From Dasypus novemcinctus (lineage: Eukaryota; Chordata; Mammalia; Cingulata; Dasypodidae): a stretch of DNA of 64,000 bases. The position numbers were made by a program, and so were the translations under genes. Positions 23,033 through 34,319 of the stretch are shown here, one piece after another. Location of the stretch: assembly GCF_030445035.2 (NCBI RefSeq), contig NC_080701.1, positions 11,932,739 through 11,996,738 on the forward strand, read 5' to 3'. A model generated the notes under the pieces. The model was not told the DNA's origin and ran no database searches. It saw only the letters and a program-made list of their open reading frames with translations. How positions within the stretch are numbered: the first letter of the stretch is position 1; each line of letters starts with the position of its first letter.

Positions 23033-24573
23033 ATCACTATGTAGGTAAATATAAAGTCCTGTATTGTTGTAGTTTTGGTTTGTAACTGCTTCCCCCTATT
23101 TCCTTATGACTTCACAGGAAAATGAGTAAAAAAATATTTAAAATCTATGCTAATGAGCATACAGTATACAAAGATGTAATCTGAGACAATAACAATTAAA
23201 GGGGCAGGGAAGGAGATATATGGAGTTGAGAGTTTGTATAATACTGAAACTAGGTCGGTATTAGTTTAAAATGTTAATCGTAATTACAAAAATAGCTACT
23301 AAAATATAGAGAAAAGGAAAGAAGAAGGAAATCATTTTGATATATTACAAAACAATTAAATGAAAAGAGGCTGTAATGAAGTAATTGCAATGGGATTTCA
23401 GATTTTACACTAGCAAGCACAAGCAACAACAACAAAAAATAGATAAAATGGACCTCAACAAAATTAAAAAACGTTTGTGTGTGAAAAGACGTCATCTATA
23501 GTTAGTAGTACAATTACAAAAATGTACTTTCATCACTTGTAAAAAATACATGACATCAATGCAAGGTGGTAATAATAGGACGGACTCTGTGACTCCGGTA
23601 TTTTATGCACAACTGTTCTGTAAACCCACAAATTCCCTAATAATAAGAAAAGGATGTTATGAAGAAAGTAAAAAGACAATGTACAGAGTGGGAGAAAATA
23701 TTTGGAAGCCATATATGTGATAAGGGTTTAATATAAAATAAATATATATAGAAATAACTCCTACAACTCAACAACAAAAAGACAAACAACCCAATTGAAA
23801 AATGGGCCAAGGATTTCAAGACATTTCTCCAAATATGATAATAAAATGGCCAATAAGTAAATGAAAGGATGCTGAACATGAGTAGCCATTAAAGAAATGC
23901 AAATTAAAACTACAATGAGATACCACTCCATACCCATTAGATGGGTATTATTTAAAAAAAAAAAAAACCACCAAAACCCTGAAAATAACAAGTTTAAGTA
24001 AGGATGTGGAGAAATAGGAACCCTTGTGCATTGTTGGGAATGCAAAATGGTGCAGCCACCACGGAAAACAGTTTGGTGGCTCCTCAGGAAGTTGAACATA
24101 GAAATACCATATTACTGAATGATCCCATTCCTAAGTATATATCCCAAAGAATTGAAAGCAGGGACTTGGACAAATATTTGTACACCTATGATCATCTTAC
24201 CATTATTCAAAATAGCCAAAAGGTGGAAGCAATCTAAATGTCCATCAACAGAAGAGCAAAGAGACAAAATGCAGAATATCCAGATAATGAAATATGATTC
24301 ACCTGTAAGATGGATGTGACGTGAAGTGCTATAACATGGATGAGCCGTGAAGGCATGTTGGATGGACTAAGCCAGACACAAAAGGACAAATGCATGACTT
24401 CTCTTACATGAAATACTTAAAATAGTCAAATTCACAGAGACAGAAAGCAGAATAAAGGTTACTAGGAGGAAGGGGAGAATTGGGGTTTATTGCTAAATGA
24501 GTAGGAATTTTGGTTTGTGATGATGAAATGGTCTGGAAATGGTGAAAAATTATGCAGTATTGTCAATGTTCTT
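23033..24573 (+). mobile_element. Old L1 middle and 3' part, sense
   Basis: From 23640 the text is clearly L1: GAAAAATGGGCCAAGGATTTC, CAAATTAAAACTACAATGAGATACCACT, GAAATAGGAACCCTTGTGCATTG and ATCCCATTCCTAAGTATATATCCC. These mark the end of ORF2 and the start of the 3' UTR. The part 23045-23640 is diverged but in line with it. No open frame of meaning remains. Confidence 0.75.
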
Positions 24574-24999
24574 TTTTTTTAAGATTTATTTTATTTTATT
24601 TTATTTATTTCTCTCCCCTTCTCCTCCTCCCCCCAGATGTCTGCTCTCTGTGTCCATTTGCTGTGTGTTCTTCTGTGACCACTTCTATCCTTATCAGTGG
24701 CATGGGAATCTGTGTTTCTTTTTGTTGCGTCATCTTGCTCTATCAGCTCTCCTGTGTGTGGTGCCATTCCTGGGCAGGCTGCACTTTCTTTTGTGCTGGG
24801 CAGCTCTCCTTATGGGGTGCACTCCTTGCGTGTGGGGCTCCCCTACATGGAGGACACCCCTGCGTGGCACGGCACTCCTTGCGCACATCAGCACTGCACG
24901 TGGGCCAGCTCCACACGGGTCAAGGAGGCCTGGGGTTTGAACCACAGACCTCTCATGTGATAGGCGGACACCCTAACCACTGGGCCAAGTCCGCTCCCC
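24574..24999 (-). repeat. DAS-type SINE inserted in the L1 3' end (antisense)
   Basis: The antisense tail AAGATTTATTTTATTTTATTTTATTT begins at 24580 and the head complement GGGCCAAGTCCGCTCCCC ends the element. The flanks are GTCAATGTTCTT (24562-24573) and GTCAGTGTTCTT (25000-25011), one mismatch. Frames of 133 and 153 codons that start in the flanking L1 and cross it are artefacts. Confidence 0.94.
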
Positions 25000-25350
25000 G
25001 TCAGTGTTCTTAATGTCGAAGAATTACCTCCCTAAGAAGGTTAAAACGATTATTTGTGTTATGCATATTTTACCATAACTTAAAATAAATAATTTTTTAC
25101 AAAGAATAAAGCAGGACCATATGTGCTGAGGTGTTAAGATATCTACAGTCCATTGTCAAGTGAAAAAAAAATGTGCTTGTATAGGCATAAAAACCTTAGA
25201 GGGACATATGATAATTTGCAGACAATGGTTGCTTCCAGATAGTGGGATTGTGTGTGTATTACTTGATACGTTTTTATATTGTTTGAATTTTTTCTACATG
25301 TGTTAACTTTAATTTAGAAAAATAAACTTTGAAGTACAGCCTTTGTAAAG
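25000..25350 (+). mobile_element. L1 3' end continuation and tail remnant
   Basis: TTATGCATATTTTACCATAACTTAAAATAAATAA resumes the L1 3' UTR directly after the SINE. The block 25100-25350 (AAAAAAATGTGCTTGTATAGGC ... GTGTTAACTTTAATTTAGAAAAATAAA) looks like a second old L1 3' end. Confidence 0.6.
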
Positions 25351-25689
25351 AGATATACTACTGGACTTTTCCTTTTAACAGTAGGAACTTAAATTACATT
25401 TAAAAAGTGACTCAATTAGAGAAAATTAGGTTATCCACGAGTCGTAAGGACTGAATAAAGTGAAGCTCCCTGAACTTTCGAGCCAAGGGCAGTGAGTCAT
25501 GCACAGAAAGAAATGCCCAGACCTGGGCCGCATCCCCTGGCTTGGCTGACGACTGGGTGGTGGAGACTCGGCTTCGGGTTCTAATCCTGCTCAACTTGGG
25601 GAACTGCTACATGAGGACACCAGAACTCACTTCTCCTGTGATCATTCCCAGATGGTAGAGTCAGGCCAATAGAGTTTAAATAGATGACA

Positions 25690-25950
25690 TCATGAGGTAG
25701 CAGTAAGGGATGGTAGACGCAGCCTGCATTTTGGGCCAGACATACTCAGATTCGAATCCCAGTTCTGCCACTTACTAGCTGTGGGCCACAGCCATGATTT
25801 AATGTCCTTGAGCCTCAATTTCCATTATCACGGAGTTTCTAATACTTACCTGGTACTTTCAAGTGAAAATCAGATCGAAGGTAAGCAAAACGCCTAATGG
25901 GTTCCTGGCATATAATAAGTACTCAATAAACTGTGGCAATTATTAAAGTT
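25690..25950 (+). repeat. MIR, nearly full length
   Basis: GATTCGAATCCCAGTTCTGCCACTTACTAGCTGTGGGCC is followed by GAGCCTCAATTTCC and ends with GGCATATAATAAGTACTCAATAAA. These are the tRNA-derived, core and 3' LINE-like parts of MIR in order. Confidence 0.9.
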
Positions 25951-25954
25951 ATAT

Positions 25955-26054
25955 GAGGAGCAGATGTAACTCAAGTTGTTGACCACCTGCTTTCCATGTA
26001 GAAGGTCCTGGATTCAATCCCTGGTGCTTCCTAAAATAAATGAATTTTTAAAAA
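25955..26054 (+). repeat. Short DAS-type SINE monomer
   Basis: GAGCAGATGTAACTCAAGTTG is followed by GGATTCAATCCCTGGTGCTTCC and AAATAAATGAATTTTTAAAAA. It is only the tRNA-like head with an A/T-rich tail, about 100 bp. Weak flanks AAGTTATA/AAGCTATA. Confidence 0.8.
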
Positions 26055-26094
26055 GCTATAACTACAACAAGTATTAATGCCATAATTTTCTTAA

Positions 26095-26360
26095 ATGTGA
26101 AAGGAATAATAATGATAACCATAGCAAGCACAGATAGTGCAATGTTCAAAGATTTTTACATTGCTTAACTGTTTGACTCCCGATAATAAGCCTAAGAAGC
26201 ATAGACTATCAATACTATTCTCACTTTAGGGATGAAAAAATGGAGACTTGGAGAGGGTAAGCAGCTTGACCAGAATTGCACAGGTAGTATGGAGCAGAAC
26301 TGGAATTGGAATCCAACAGTGCGCCTCCCAAATCTGTATTCTAAGCCATTCTGCTAAAAG
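26095..26360 (-). repeat. MIR (antisense)
   Basis: GATGAAAAAATGGAGACTTGGAGAGGGTAAGCAGCTTGACCAGAATTGCACAGG is the antisense MIR core, followed by GAACTGGAATTGGAATCC. Confidence 0.8.
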
Positions 26361-26389
26361 GAAGCGGTTTAATGTGGAATATCCTGACT

Positions 26390-27110
26390 TTGGTTGATTC
26401 CAGCAGAGTCCTTTTCCGTCTTTAATAACATTCTGTGTGTTCAGAGAAAGGGAGTGGGCTCTGACAGCTGTTTCCTCTCGGTGCGGGAGGATGGTGATCT
26501 CGCACTCTGCCTCATCCCAGCCCCGGCCAAGTGCAGCGTTTGTGACTTTAGGGGGAAGCCAGAGAGTTGCTGTGGTGCTTGGACCTGCTGTCAGTCCTCA
26601 TTCGGGCAAAACCTCCTCCATGGACCCTGAAGCGTCAGAAGTAAAGTCGTGGCCACAGGGATGTGCTTTAGATTGGATCAAATGCCACCTACAATTTAAT
26701 CATCACTGTTAGCATTTTGTCATTTTCCTATGTAGTCTTTTGCCTCGGCATTTCGCTATTGAAATTTTAACCTATAAGCAGCTTGAAACACTGCTCTTTT
26801 GTTAAATGTATCATAAGCAGTTTACCTTTGTATTTACATATTATTCATAAACATAATTTTTTGACGAAAGAATTACATGGTCATGGAAAATATTTCAAAG
26901 TCCTGAAAGATATTTTGATGCACACACAAGCACACACGAGTGAATGTTTTTTGGTGTCACAAATGGATCTTGTGTTATACACTGTTCTATACACCCCTCT
27001 CTTTTGTCCCCTCCCCAAGGCACAGAGAAACACACAAATTTGGAACTAACAGTTTATTTCTATCTTCATCTAATTTCTTTGAATGATCTTTTTCAAGACA
27101 AAAGGAATGC
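26390..27110. other. Unassigned stretch
   Basis: No gene or repeat recognised. Two overlapping frames (26394-26630, 26437-26712) have no similarity known to me. Confidence 0.35.
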
Positions 27111-27116
27111 ACACGG

Positions 27117-27610
27117 TGGTGACTTGGCGCTGTGTACCCCAGAAAAGCATGTTCTTCAAGTTAATCCGTCCCTGTGGGAGTGCACCCGCTGTAAATAGGA
27201 CCTTTCAATGAGGTTCCTCCAGTTAAGGTGTGGCCCGGCTCCATCAGGACAGGGCTCGATCCTGTGGCTGGAGTTCTTCATATGCAGAAAGAAATTCAGC
27301 CACGGAGTGAAAGCCACAGAGAGGGCTTTCTTTTCTTTTATTCAGCCAGAAGCTGAAAGCCAAAAGGCCCAGAATGGAGAGGAGAGGCCAGGAGAGGCTG
27401 CCACATGCATTGCCATGTGACAGAAAAACCGAGGACCAAGGATGGCAGGCAGCCAGCCCCAGAGTGCCACAGTTTCCTCGGAGAAAGCATCACCTTGATC
27501 ATGCCTTCATTGGGACTTCTCTTGGCCTCAAAACTGTGAGCCAATAAATTCTGGTTGTGTAAGCCAACCCATTGCATGGTATTTGATTTAGCAGCCAGAA
27601 AACCAAAACA
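27117..27610 (+). mobile_element. MaLR-like solo LTR (sense)
   Basis: The order is GTGTACCCCAGAAAAGCATG, TAAATAGGACCTTTCAATGAGG, CAGTTAAGGTGTGGCCCGG, CTGGAGTTCTTCATATGC, ATTGCCATGTGACAGAAAAA, CACCTTGATCATGCC, GAGCCAATAAATTCTGG with an intact AATAAA, and the end AGCAGCCAGAAAACCAAAACA. No viral coding sequence adjoins it. Confidence 0.75.
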
Positions 27611-27971
27611 TATGCTTATTATAACAACTAAAATCAATCAAAGATGTATAAAGTAAAAACAAATCACCTCCTCTGGCCCATTTTCAATCCCACACCCTTG
27701 AACTACCAAGGCTAACTAACACCTGCTGTGTACTTTCCCACTTTTCTCCTTGCTAATTAAACTGATGCAAATGTACGTTTACATGCCGAACGAGTCTTTT
27801 TTGCTTTGTCTCCACTCAAATATAATTAAACATATTAGTCTGCAACATGCTTTTAAAATTTTCCTCCTATTGACAGTATATCAGATACATTCCAAACAAT
27901 TCAATAGATATGGCTCAGTTATATTTTTCTTCTTTTCTTTCTCTCCCTCTGTGTGTATATGCATATATATA

Positions 27972-28532
27972 TCCATCCATCTCTATCACATCTCCATCTC
28001 CATCTCATCTCCATCTCCACCTCCACCTCCATCTCCATCTCATCTCCATCTCCATCTCATCTTCATCTCATGTTGAACCCCATCTTCATCTCCAACTCCA
28101 TCTCATCTCCATCTCCATCTTCATCTTATCTCCATCTCCATCATCTCCATCTCCATGTCCATCTCATCTTCATCTCATCTCCATCTCCAACTCCATCTCA
28201 TCTTCATCTTATCTCCATCTTCATCTCTTCTCCATCTTATCTCCATCTCATCTCCATCTCCATCTCATCTTCATCTCCATCTCATCTCCATCTCCATCTC
28301 ATCTTCATCTCCATCTCATCTCCATCTCCATCTCATCTTCATCTCCATCTTCATCTCATCTCAATCTCCATCATCTCCATCTCATCTCCATCTCATCTCC
28401 ATCTCATCTCCATCTCATCTCCATCTCATCTCCATCTCCATCATCTCCATCTCCATCATCTCATCTCCATCTCCACCTCCACCTCCACCTCCACCTCCAC
28501 CTCCACCTCCACCTCCACCTCCACCTCCATCC
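27972..28532. repeat. CATCTC/CATCTCC-type satellite, 560 bp
   Basis: The tract is a mixed array of CATCTC, CATCTCC and CATCTT units with a single non-conforming spot (GTTGAACCC near 28072). The last ~60 bp (28470-28530) are nearly perfect CTCCAC hexamers. The array has no stop codons in the three plus frames over hundreds of bases, which creates frames of 227, 231 and 138 codons made of HL, IS and SP dipeptides. They are by-products of the repeat. Confidence 0.97.
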
Positions 28533-28534
28533 TT

Positions 28535-29985
28535 GGCCTGTCAATTTTTATTTGCAGTTGGCCTTTGCTAGTTTCTCTGCAGAAGAACAGTAAATGCTGG
28601 CAATTTGGAACTCAGCAGCAGGACGAGTGTTGCACAGAGCACAAGTAGAGCATGCAAGTGGAGTGGCAGGCCCAGGGGCAGCCTCCTCCTTGTTGATAGT
28701 CTACTGATGTTCCAGGATGTTCCTAAGGCTTAATCCTATCAGTTGAGGTACATGGGGCATCGCCTCTGCCTAACAGAATACACTGAGGAGAACCAATTGC
28801 ATGTGACCCCTGCTCCGTGTAGGAGAAGAAGATGGGGGATCCTGTTGTGCAGCAGCTTCTGCACACAGAACACCACTGAGCACTTGCCAGGTAAATACTA
28901 GGACCCATCTTTTCTTTCCTGGGCTTTTAAACCCAGCTTTTGAGGGATAATGTTGTGGTTTAAAGATGACTAGTAAATGGAGCCCCTTTCTTCCCTTGAG
29001 TTCTGTATCAGTCAAGAGAAAGAAGTTGGAGTCAGATGACAATATCAACTGGCTGACGAACTGGACTGAGCTTAGAGCCACCACCACGATTGGCCTGAAA
29101 GACTTAGCTCATCTCTCTTAGAGCTGGAAACCTCAGGCCGCCCCCGTCAGGGTAGGAAGCTGCTGAGGGTAGGAAGGGCCTGAGCGGACGCAGCCCTCCA
29201 AACTGAGCTGTTCTAAGACGGTGAGCTAGGCTGGCCATTCCTTCTTCCCAGGCTCACCACTCGGGCAAGCCAGGCTTCCTCTTTGGGTGAGGAAGGAAAG
29301 AGGTGGGGAAGCAGGTCATTTTCTTCCTCTCACTTCTGACAGGAAGGAAGTTCTAATTCAAGAGCGGAGGAGGAAGACGTTGATGGGAGAGGGATACCCC
29401 TATAGGTGAAAGGCTAAAAAGTGAGCCGTGCCACAGGAGGTCCATGCATACTTCGACCTGTTGTTCAACAAATATATTTTCATCACTCGGTTCGTCCTAG
29501 AGCAGGTATTACATTTTCACACTGAGATGACACATGTTTTGAGAAAACTTCTCATAGCCTTGGTGGCAGTTGTACCTCTGAGAAAAGTTACCCACCCCCA
29601 TCCCTAGGTTTCATTGGAAAGACCCAGAAGTTCTGGGTAAGCCGATGTACACCCACACCTCACAGAAGGACGGGCACAGGGCGAAGCGCACTCCGAGACA
29701 GCGTCCGCCCACAGCCCCTTTTGCTCATCTGTCAAGTGAGGGGCTCGAATGGAATCGTCTCTCTAAGGACCCTATTGTGCTAACCTTCTGTGATTCTGAA
29801 ACACCACCTCCTCCGTGACTGCTGAAGACCTCCTTGCCCGTAAACAAATCTGTTGGGAGCTGTGTGCACTCGCTGAATTTCCAGAGAGTTCTCTCGGTCA
29901 TGTCGGAAACCCAGGGTTTTACTTGTAAGCAGGTAGGCAAGATCGGGATTCCTCAAGACCCACAACCACAACACACTCTTTCTAA
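28535..29985. other. Unassigned stretch
   Basis: No gene or repeat recognised over about 1.45 kb of moderate GC. Confidence 0.35.
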
Positions 29986-29989
29986 AAGT

Positions 29990-30490
29990 CACCTTTCTGG
30001 GAGGATAAACTGGTACCGTGTTTTTAAAGTATTCATCAAAATAAAAAGTCTGCGTATACCCCTTGATTCTACAATTTCCCCTCAGGAAATTTTCCATATA
30101 GAAATAAACCATACAAGAGTCCAAGGATGTCTGTATTAATGTCTTATTGCAGCATTATTTGTGATAGCAGAGAACTGGAAATAACTTCAGTGTCTATTAA
30201 TAAAGGATGGATTAAATAAGTTATGGTGCACATATAGAATGGAACAACATGCAGCTATTAAAAAATAATTAGGAACATCTGTAAATGCTGGCACAGAAAG
30301 TTGTTCAACTCAGAGTGTGGACTCAAAAATAGCCAGACGCCCACACCATGTTTGGTTGGATTACAAATTTCGGTGTGTGTGCCCAGGTGTGCGCTCTTGC
30401 ATGTGCTTAGAAAATAGAAACGGACACCCCTAACTCTCCACAGAGTCAGTGTGGAAGGGCTCGATTGTCTGTACCGCGGCATGGCCTGTT
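29990..30490 (+). mobile_element. Old L1 3' region (sense)
   Basis: CCCTTGATTCTACAATTTCCC, GTCTTATTGCAGCATTATTTGTGATAGCAGAG, AATAAAGGATGGATTAAATAAG and GGAACAACATGCAGCTATTAAAAAAT follow the L1 post-ORF2 order. The downstream part (30290-30490) is less certain. Confidence 0.7.
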
Positions 30491-30508
30491 GGAAAACAGG
30501 GCACTTTT

Positions 30509-30971
30509 TACATTTTTAAAAACTTTTTAAATTTTTAAAAACTTATCCCCTCCCCTTTGTTGCTTGCTTGCTGTCTGCTCTCTGTGTCCATTCGCTGTGC
30601 ATTCTTCTGTGCATCTATTTATTTTTTATATATCCCCCCCTTGCAGCTTGCTTGTTGTTTGCTCTCTGTGTCCATTCACTGTGCGTCCTTCTGTGTGTCT
30701 GTATTTCTTTTTATTTATCCCCCCCTGAAGCTTGCTTGTTGTCTGCACTCTGTGTCCATTCGCTGCACATTCTTCTGTTTGTTTGTTTTTTTACTTGCCT
30801 CCCTTTTTGTTTCCTCACCTTGCTGAGTTGGCTCTCTGTGGCACTGTGGGCCGTCAGCTCTCCGCAGCGTGCAGTCGAGCCCGCCTTCACAGGAAGGCCC
30901 CGGGACGCGAACCCAGAGCCTCCCACGTGGTAGACGGGAGCCCAACTGACGGAGCCACAGCTGCTTCCCAG
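30509..30971 (-). repeat. DAS-type SINE with three tandem copies of an internal module (antisense)
   Basis: The head complement (ACGCGAACCCAGAGCCTCCCACGTGG ... GGAGCCACAGCTGCTTCCC) lies at the right. The module with GCTTGCTTG, CTCTGTGTCCATTC and TTCTTCTGT occurs three times, with GCTTGCTTG starting at 30562, 30647 and 30730, a period of 85 and 83 bp. The flanks AACAGGGCACTTTT are exact (30495-30508 and 30972-30985) and enclose the whole element. Confidence 0.9.
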
Positions 30972-30985
30972 AACAGGGCACTTTT

Positions 30986-31945
30986 CATTTTTACTTTTTC
31001 ACATTTCTACACTCAATTGGCTTTAAACAATATTTACTTGCTCCTTTTATGGCACGTAACAAGGAAGCCCCCTCGACCCTCAGAGCTTTCCTGAGCAGGG
31101 TGCACCAGCCAGGCTCTGCCGCGGGCCCTTCGCTGTCATGGCCCAGGACGGAGGCTGGTGCCCTGCTGGCTCAGGGAGGAGACGTGCCACGCACAGAGCA
31201 CCCTCATCTCGGGGAAAGGCGCAGATCCGTCCCTGGGTCCACCCGTATGTAAAATGCTGCTCCTGCGGATGAGAGGTGAGCGGAGCTGGCGCATTCCTTC
31301 CCCACCACGCCATGCCACTGCCAAACACCCCTTGGCAGGATTCGTCGAGCACCACTGGCCGCAGCCAACTCCCTTGGCCGTGGTGCCCGGCAGGTCTTTC
31401 GTGCCCGCGCGGTTGTTAGGATTGACTTTGTCGGCTGTCTTTGTGCCAGATCACGTCCAGTGGTTCCCAGAGAAACCGAGGGACTCCCTTTCTGTGAGCT
31501 GTTGAAAAGCTGTCGATGAATGAGATCGCTTTACCACTGAGGCCCCAACTATGCCAGTCGTCCCCCCCTTCCTGACTCAGGGCCCCTGGGATCCTGGAGA
31601 TCAGCCGCCTCTCTCCTCTAGAATACTGAGTGTTCCCTGGAGGTCATCTTCAGCCTAGAAGGGCTTCTTTGGCAGCTCCTTCTCACCCCACACTGCCCTG
31701 GCCTCTTGGCAGCGCATCCTTGGGGATGCTCTCCTGCAGCCTGGCAGGAGTCACCTCTCGCTGCCCCCCGGGATCTGCTCCTTCCAGGAGCCGTGCCCAC
31801 ACCAGCGGCCCTGCAGCTCTCCCTCTGCTCTCTCCTGGCCCTGCCGCCCTGCTCGTTTGCATGCTGTCACCCATCAGAGCTGCTGCTGGGCATCTGCTCA
31901 GCGCGCCTCTGGCTGCTAAGTCCCAGGTCACTGATGTTTACTTTT
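30986..31945. other. Unassigned GC-richer stretch
   Basis: No repeat is recognised and no frame has known similarity. The parts 31080-31450 and 31640-31920 are GC-rich with scattered CpGs. I cannot call an exon here. Confidence 0.35.
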
Positions 31946-31950
31946 CTTTT

Positions 31951-32042
31951 TGTTTTTTTTTTGGTCCTGGGCCTGGGATTTGAGTCCCTGACCTCGTGTG
32001 TGGGAAGCTGGTGCTCAACCACGGGGCCACGTCGACTCCCCC
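31951..32042 (-). repeat. Short DAS-type SINE monomer (antisense)
   Basis: A T-run is followed by GGTCCTGGGCCTGGGATTTGAGTCCC, GTGTGGGAAGCTGGTGCTCAACC and GGGGCCACGTCGACTCCCC, the complement of the short head-only form. Confidence 0.8.
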
Positions 32043-32069
32043 GAGTTGGTTTTCTGGTTTGTGTTTTTG

Positions 32070-32159
32070 TTTGTTTTTTTTTAGGAGGCCCCTGGAGACT
32101 GATCCTGGGACCTTCTGTGTGGGAAGCAGGCACTCAACTGCTTGAGCCACTTCTACTCG
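32070..32159 (-). repeat. Short DAS-type SINE monomer (antisense), second of a pair
   Basis: TTTTTTTTAGGAGGCCCCTGGAG, then TGTGTGGGAAGCAGGCACTCAACTGCTTGAGCCACTTCTACTCG. Same orientation as its neighbour with a ~28 bp T/G-rich gap. Confidence 0.8.
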
Positions 32160-33007
32160 TATTTCCTATGCTTCTGCAAAATAGAAAGGGGCATGGCACA
32201 CCTGCCTGAGTTCCACAGAAGCTGTTGGGGTGGCTGAAGGAGATCCAGGGGCCACTTCCCACCTTCTCTTTGGCCTTCTCGCTGTGTCTGTTTTATCAGT
32301 CTGTTTCTTCCCAGGGGTTCTGCAGTCGCCATTTATGGTTTGTTTTCTGGTAAACTCCTCAGGCCTTGTCAACTGGCTGGATGCACCTGTAGTTATCTGA
32401 ACCCTATTCATGGACGTATTTTCAATTTTTTCCCTAGGGTGCTTCTAGCCTACATGAACCTCAGTGGGTTCCAAGAGGATCCCGCAGTGGGACTTGTCAC
32501 CGAACTTTCCATGTTATACGTGCACCTGAATCTCTGCTCTGGCAAGCGGAGACCTTCTACCACATGCACAAAGCACAGAGTAGACCCCGTGGTGGCAACA
32601 CAGGGGACCATGAAGCAGACCAGTGAGAAAAATAAGCAATAATGGAAGGGAAGACACAGAACTAAGAGTAAGCGGGGGAAGCAGGGAAATGGCCAAGAGG
32701 ATGATGGAATAATTTCAAGGCCAGCAGGTCAGTGGCATTTACTGCTTCACATTCAATGACAGGCTGAGTGGGTTTCTCTTGGAGATCCCACAGAGAGAGG
32801 TCTAGTAGAGTCTACCTGCCACACAACTGCTTGCAAGCCTGGAAGCCTTTTAGTGGAGCCTGTTTTCTTAAAACTGTTCTCAGCCTTCTCTGGGTTTCAG
32901 CCACCTAGTGATGCCCAGGGACTGTTTCTTCATTATTCTAGATATGCAGAGCCTCTCTCTTGTTACTTCTTCCTGAGTTTTTAAAAAAATAGAGGATAGG
33001 GAATAGG
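32160..33007. other. Unassigned stretch
   Basis: No gene or repeat recognised. Confidence 0.35.
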
Positions 33008-33012
33008 GAGAC

Positions 33013-33574
33013 TGTATTAATCAGCCAAGGGGGTGCTGATGAAAAATACCAGAAATTGGTTGGTTTTTATAAAAGGTATTTATTTGGGGCGGGAGCTTAC
33101 AGATACCAGGCCATAAAGCATAAATCACTTCCCTCACCAAAGTCTATTTCCACGTGTTGGAGCAAGATGGCTGCCGACAGCTGCGACGGTTCAGGCTTCC
33201 TGGGTTCCTCTGGGCTCAGCTCCTCTGTTTTCTCCACAAGGTCAGCTGTAGACTATGAGTCTCTCTAGACTTTGCCTCTCTCCACAAGGTCAGCTGTAGA
33301 TTATCAGGCAAACGGCTCTGTCTCTCTCCCTGGGGTTCCAGCTTCAGGCTTCAAACTCCAACGTCAAAACTCCAACATTAAAAGCCCCAACTCTGTCCTT
33401 TGCCATGCCTTTTATCTGTGAGTCCCTACCCCTTGGTGGGTGGGGACTCAATGCCCTAATGATGTGGCCCAATCAAAGCCCTAATCATAACTCAATCATG
33501 CCCAGGTACAGACCAGATTACAAACATAATCCAATATCAAGTTTTGGAATTCATAACCATATCAAACAGCTACA
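33013..33574 (-). mobile_element. Complete solo LTR, TG...CA ends, antisense
   Basis: On the minus strand the element runs from TGTAGCTGTTTGATATGG to GGCTGATTAATACA and carries an intact AATAAA about 60 bp before its end. The flanks are GAGAC (33008-33012) and GAGAT (33575-33579), a near-perfect 5 bp duplication typical of retroviral integrases. A 22 bp block (TCCACAAGGTCAGCTGTAGA) is present twice, near 33234 and 33282. No internal viral sequence remains, so this looks like a recombined solo LTR. Family is probably ERVL/MaLR-like; I cannot name it. Confidence 0.8.
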
Positions 33575-33793
33575 GAGATTAAGGAAGAAAATCTGGCAAA
33601 TGGGATTCAAGTTATTCAGTTGTACTTCTAGGTGGAAACCTGACGAAAAGCCTAGGAACTTAAAATGGTGTTTCTAGATTTGAAAATATAGTTTGAAAGA
33701 CGCTTCTATTTTGTAGAGCGTCAGCGCTGCCTCCTCATGGAAAAGATAAAAGATAAAAATGAAGTAATAGCCAGATGAGGAGTCAAGGAGGAG

Positions 33794-34228
33794 TGTGGTG
33801 CTTTGAAGCTGTATGTACCCCAGAAAAACATGTTCTTAAATCTAACCCGTTCCTGTCGGTGTGGGTCCACGATCAGCAGGACCTTTGAGGAGGCTACTTC
33901 AGTTAAGGTGCGACCCACCTCATTCAGGATGGGTCTTAGTCTTCTTACTGGAGTCCTTTATAAGAAATGCAATTCAGAGAGAAAGTCCTGGAAAGAAGAA
34001 GTTGAAAGCAATGAACCCCGGAAGAGAAGAGAGAGACCCACAGACGCTGTCGTGGATCTTGCCACGGGGCAGAGGAGGTGAGGGTCGCTGGCATCTGGTC
34101 TTCAAGAAAAAAGCATCGCCTTGATTTGGGCATTTTCACAGCCTCGAACTGTGAGTTAATACAGTGTTCATTGTTTAAGACAACACCTTTCATGGTATTT
34201 GCTTTAAGCAGCCCAGGAAGCTGAAACA
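33794..34228 (+). mobile_element. MaLR-like solo LTR (sense)
   Basis: TGTGGTGCTTTGAAGCTGTATGTACCCCAGAAAAACATG begins the element, followed by GGACCTTTGAGGAGGCTACTTCAG, ACTGGAGTCCTTTATAAG, GCATCGCCTTGATTTGGGC and the end GCAGCCCAGGAAGCTGAAACA. Possible 5 bp flanks AGGAG/AGGGG. Same group as the copies at 27117 and 39658. Confidence 0.75.
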
Positions 34229-34319
34229 AGGGGGTTCCAGGGAAGGGTCTGAGGGCAGCCAGGAAGCACGGGGATGGGGCACAGTCCTGGCCTGCCCAGG
34301 CCAGAGCTCTGGCCTTTCT

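Noticed and set aside
27972-28532. CRISPR-like array
   Set aside because: The repeats are 6-7 bp satellite units without unique spacers, in a mammalian genome.
27910-28648. Large open frames of 227, 231 and 138 codons
   Set aside because: They are read from the CATCTC satellite, give HL/IS/SP dipeptide runs in all frames, and have no flanking coding context.
31080-31940. CpG island or promoter
   Set aside because: GC-rich with some CpGs, but CpG density looks patchy and there is no transcript or exon evidence in sequence.
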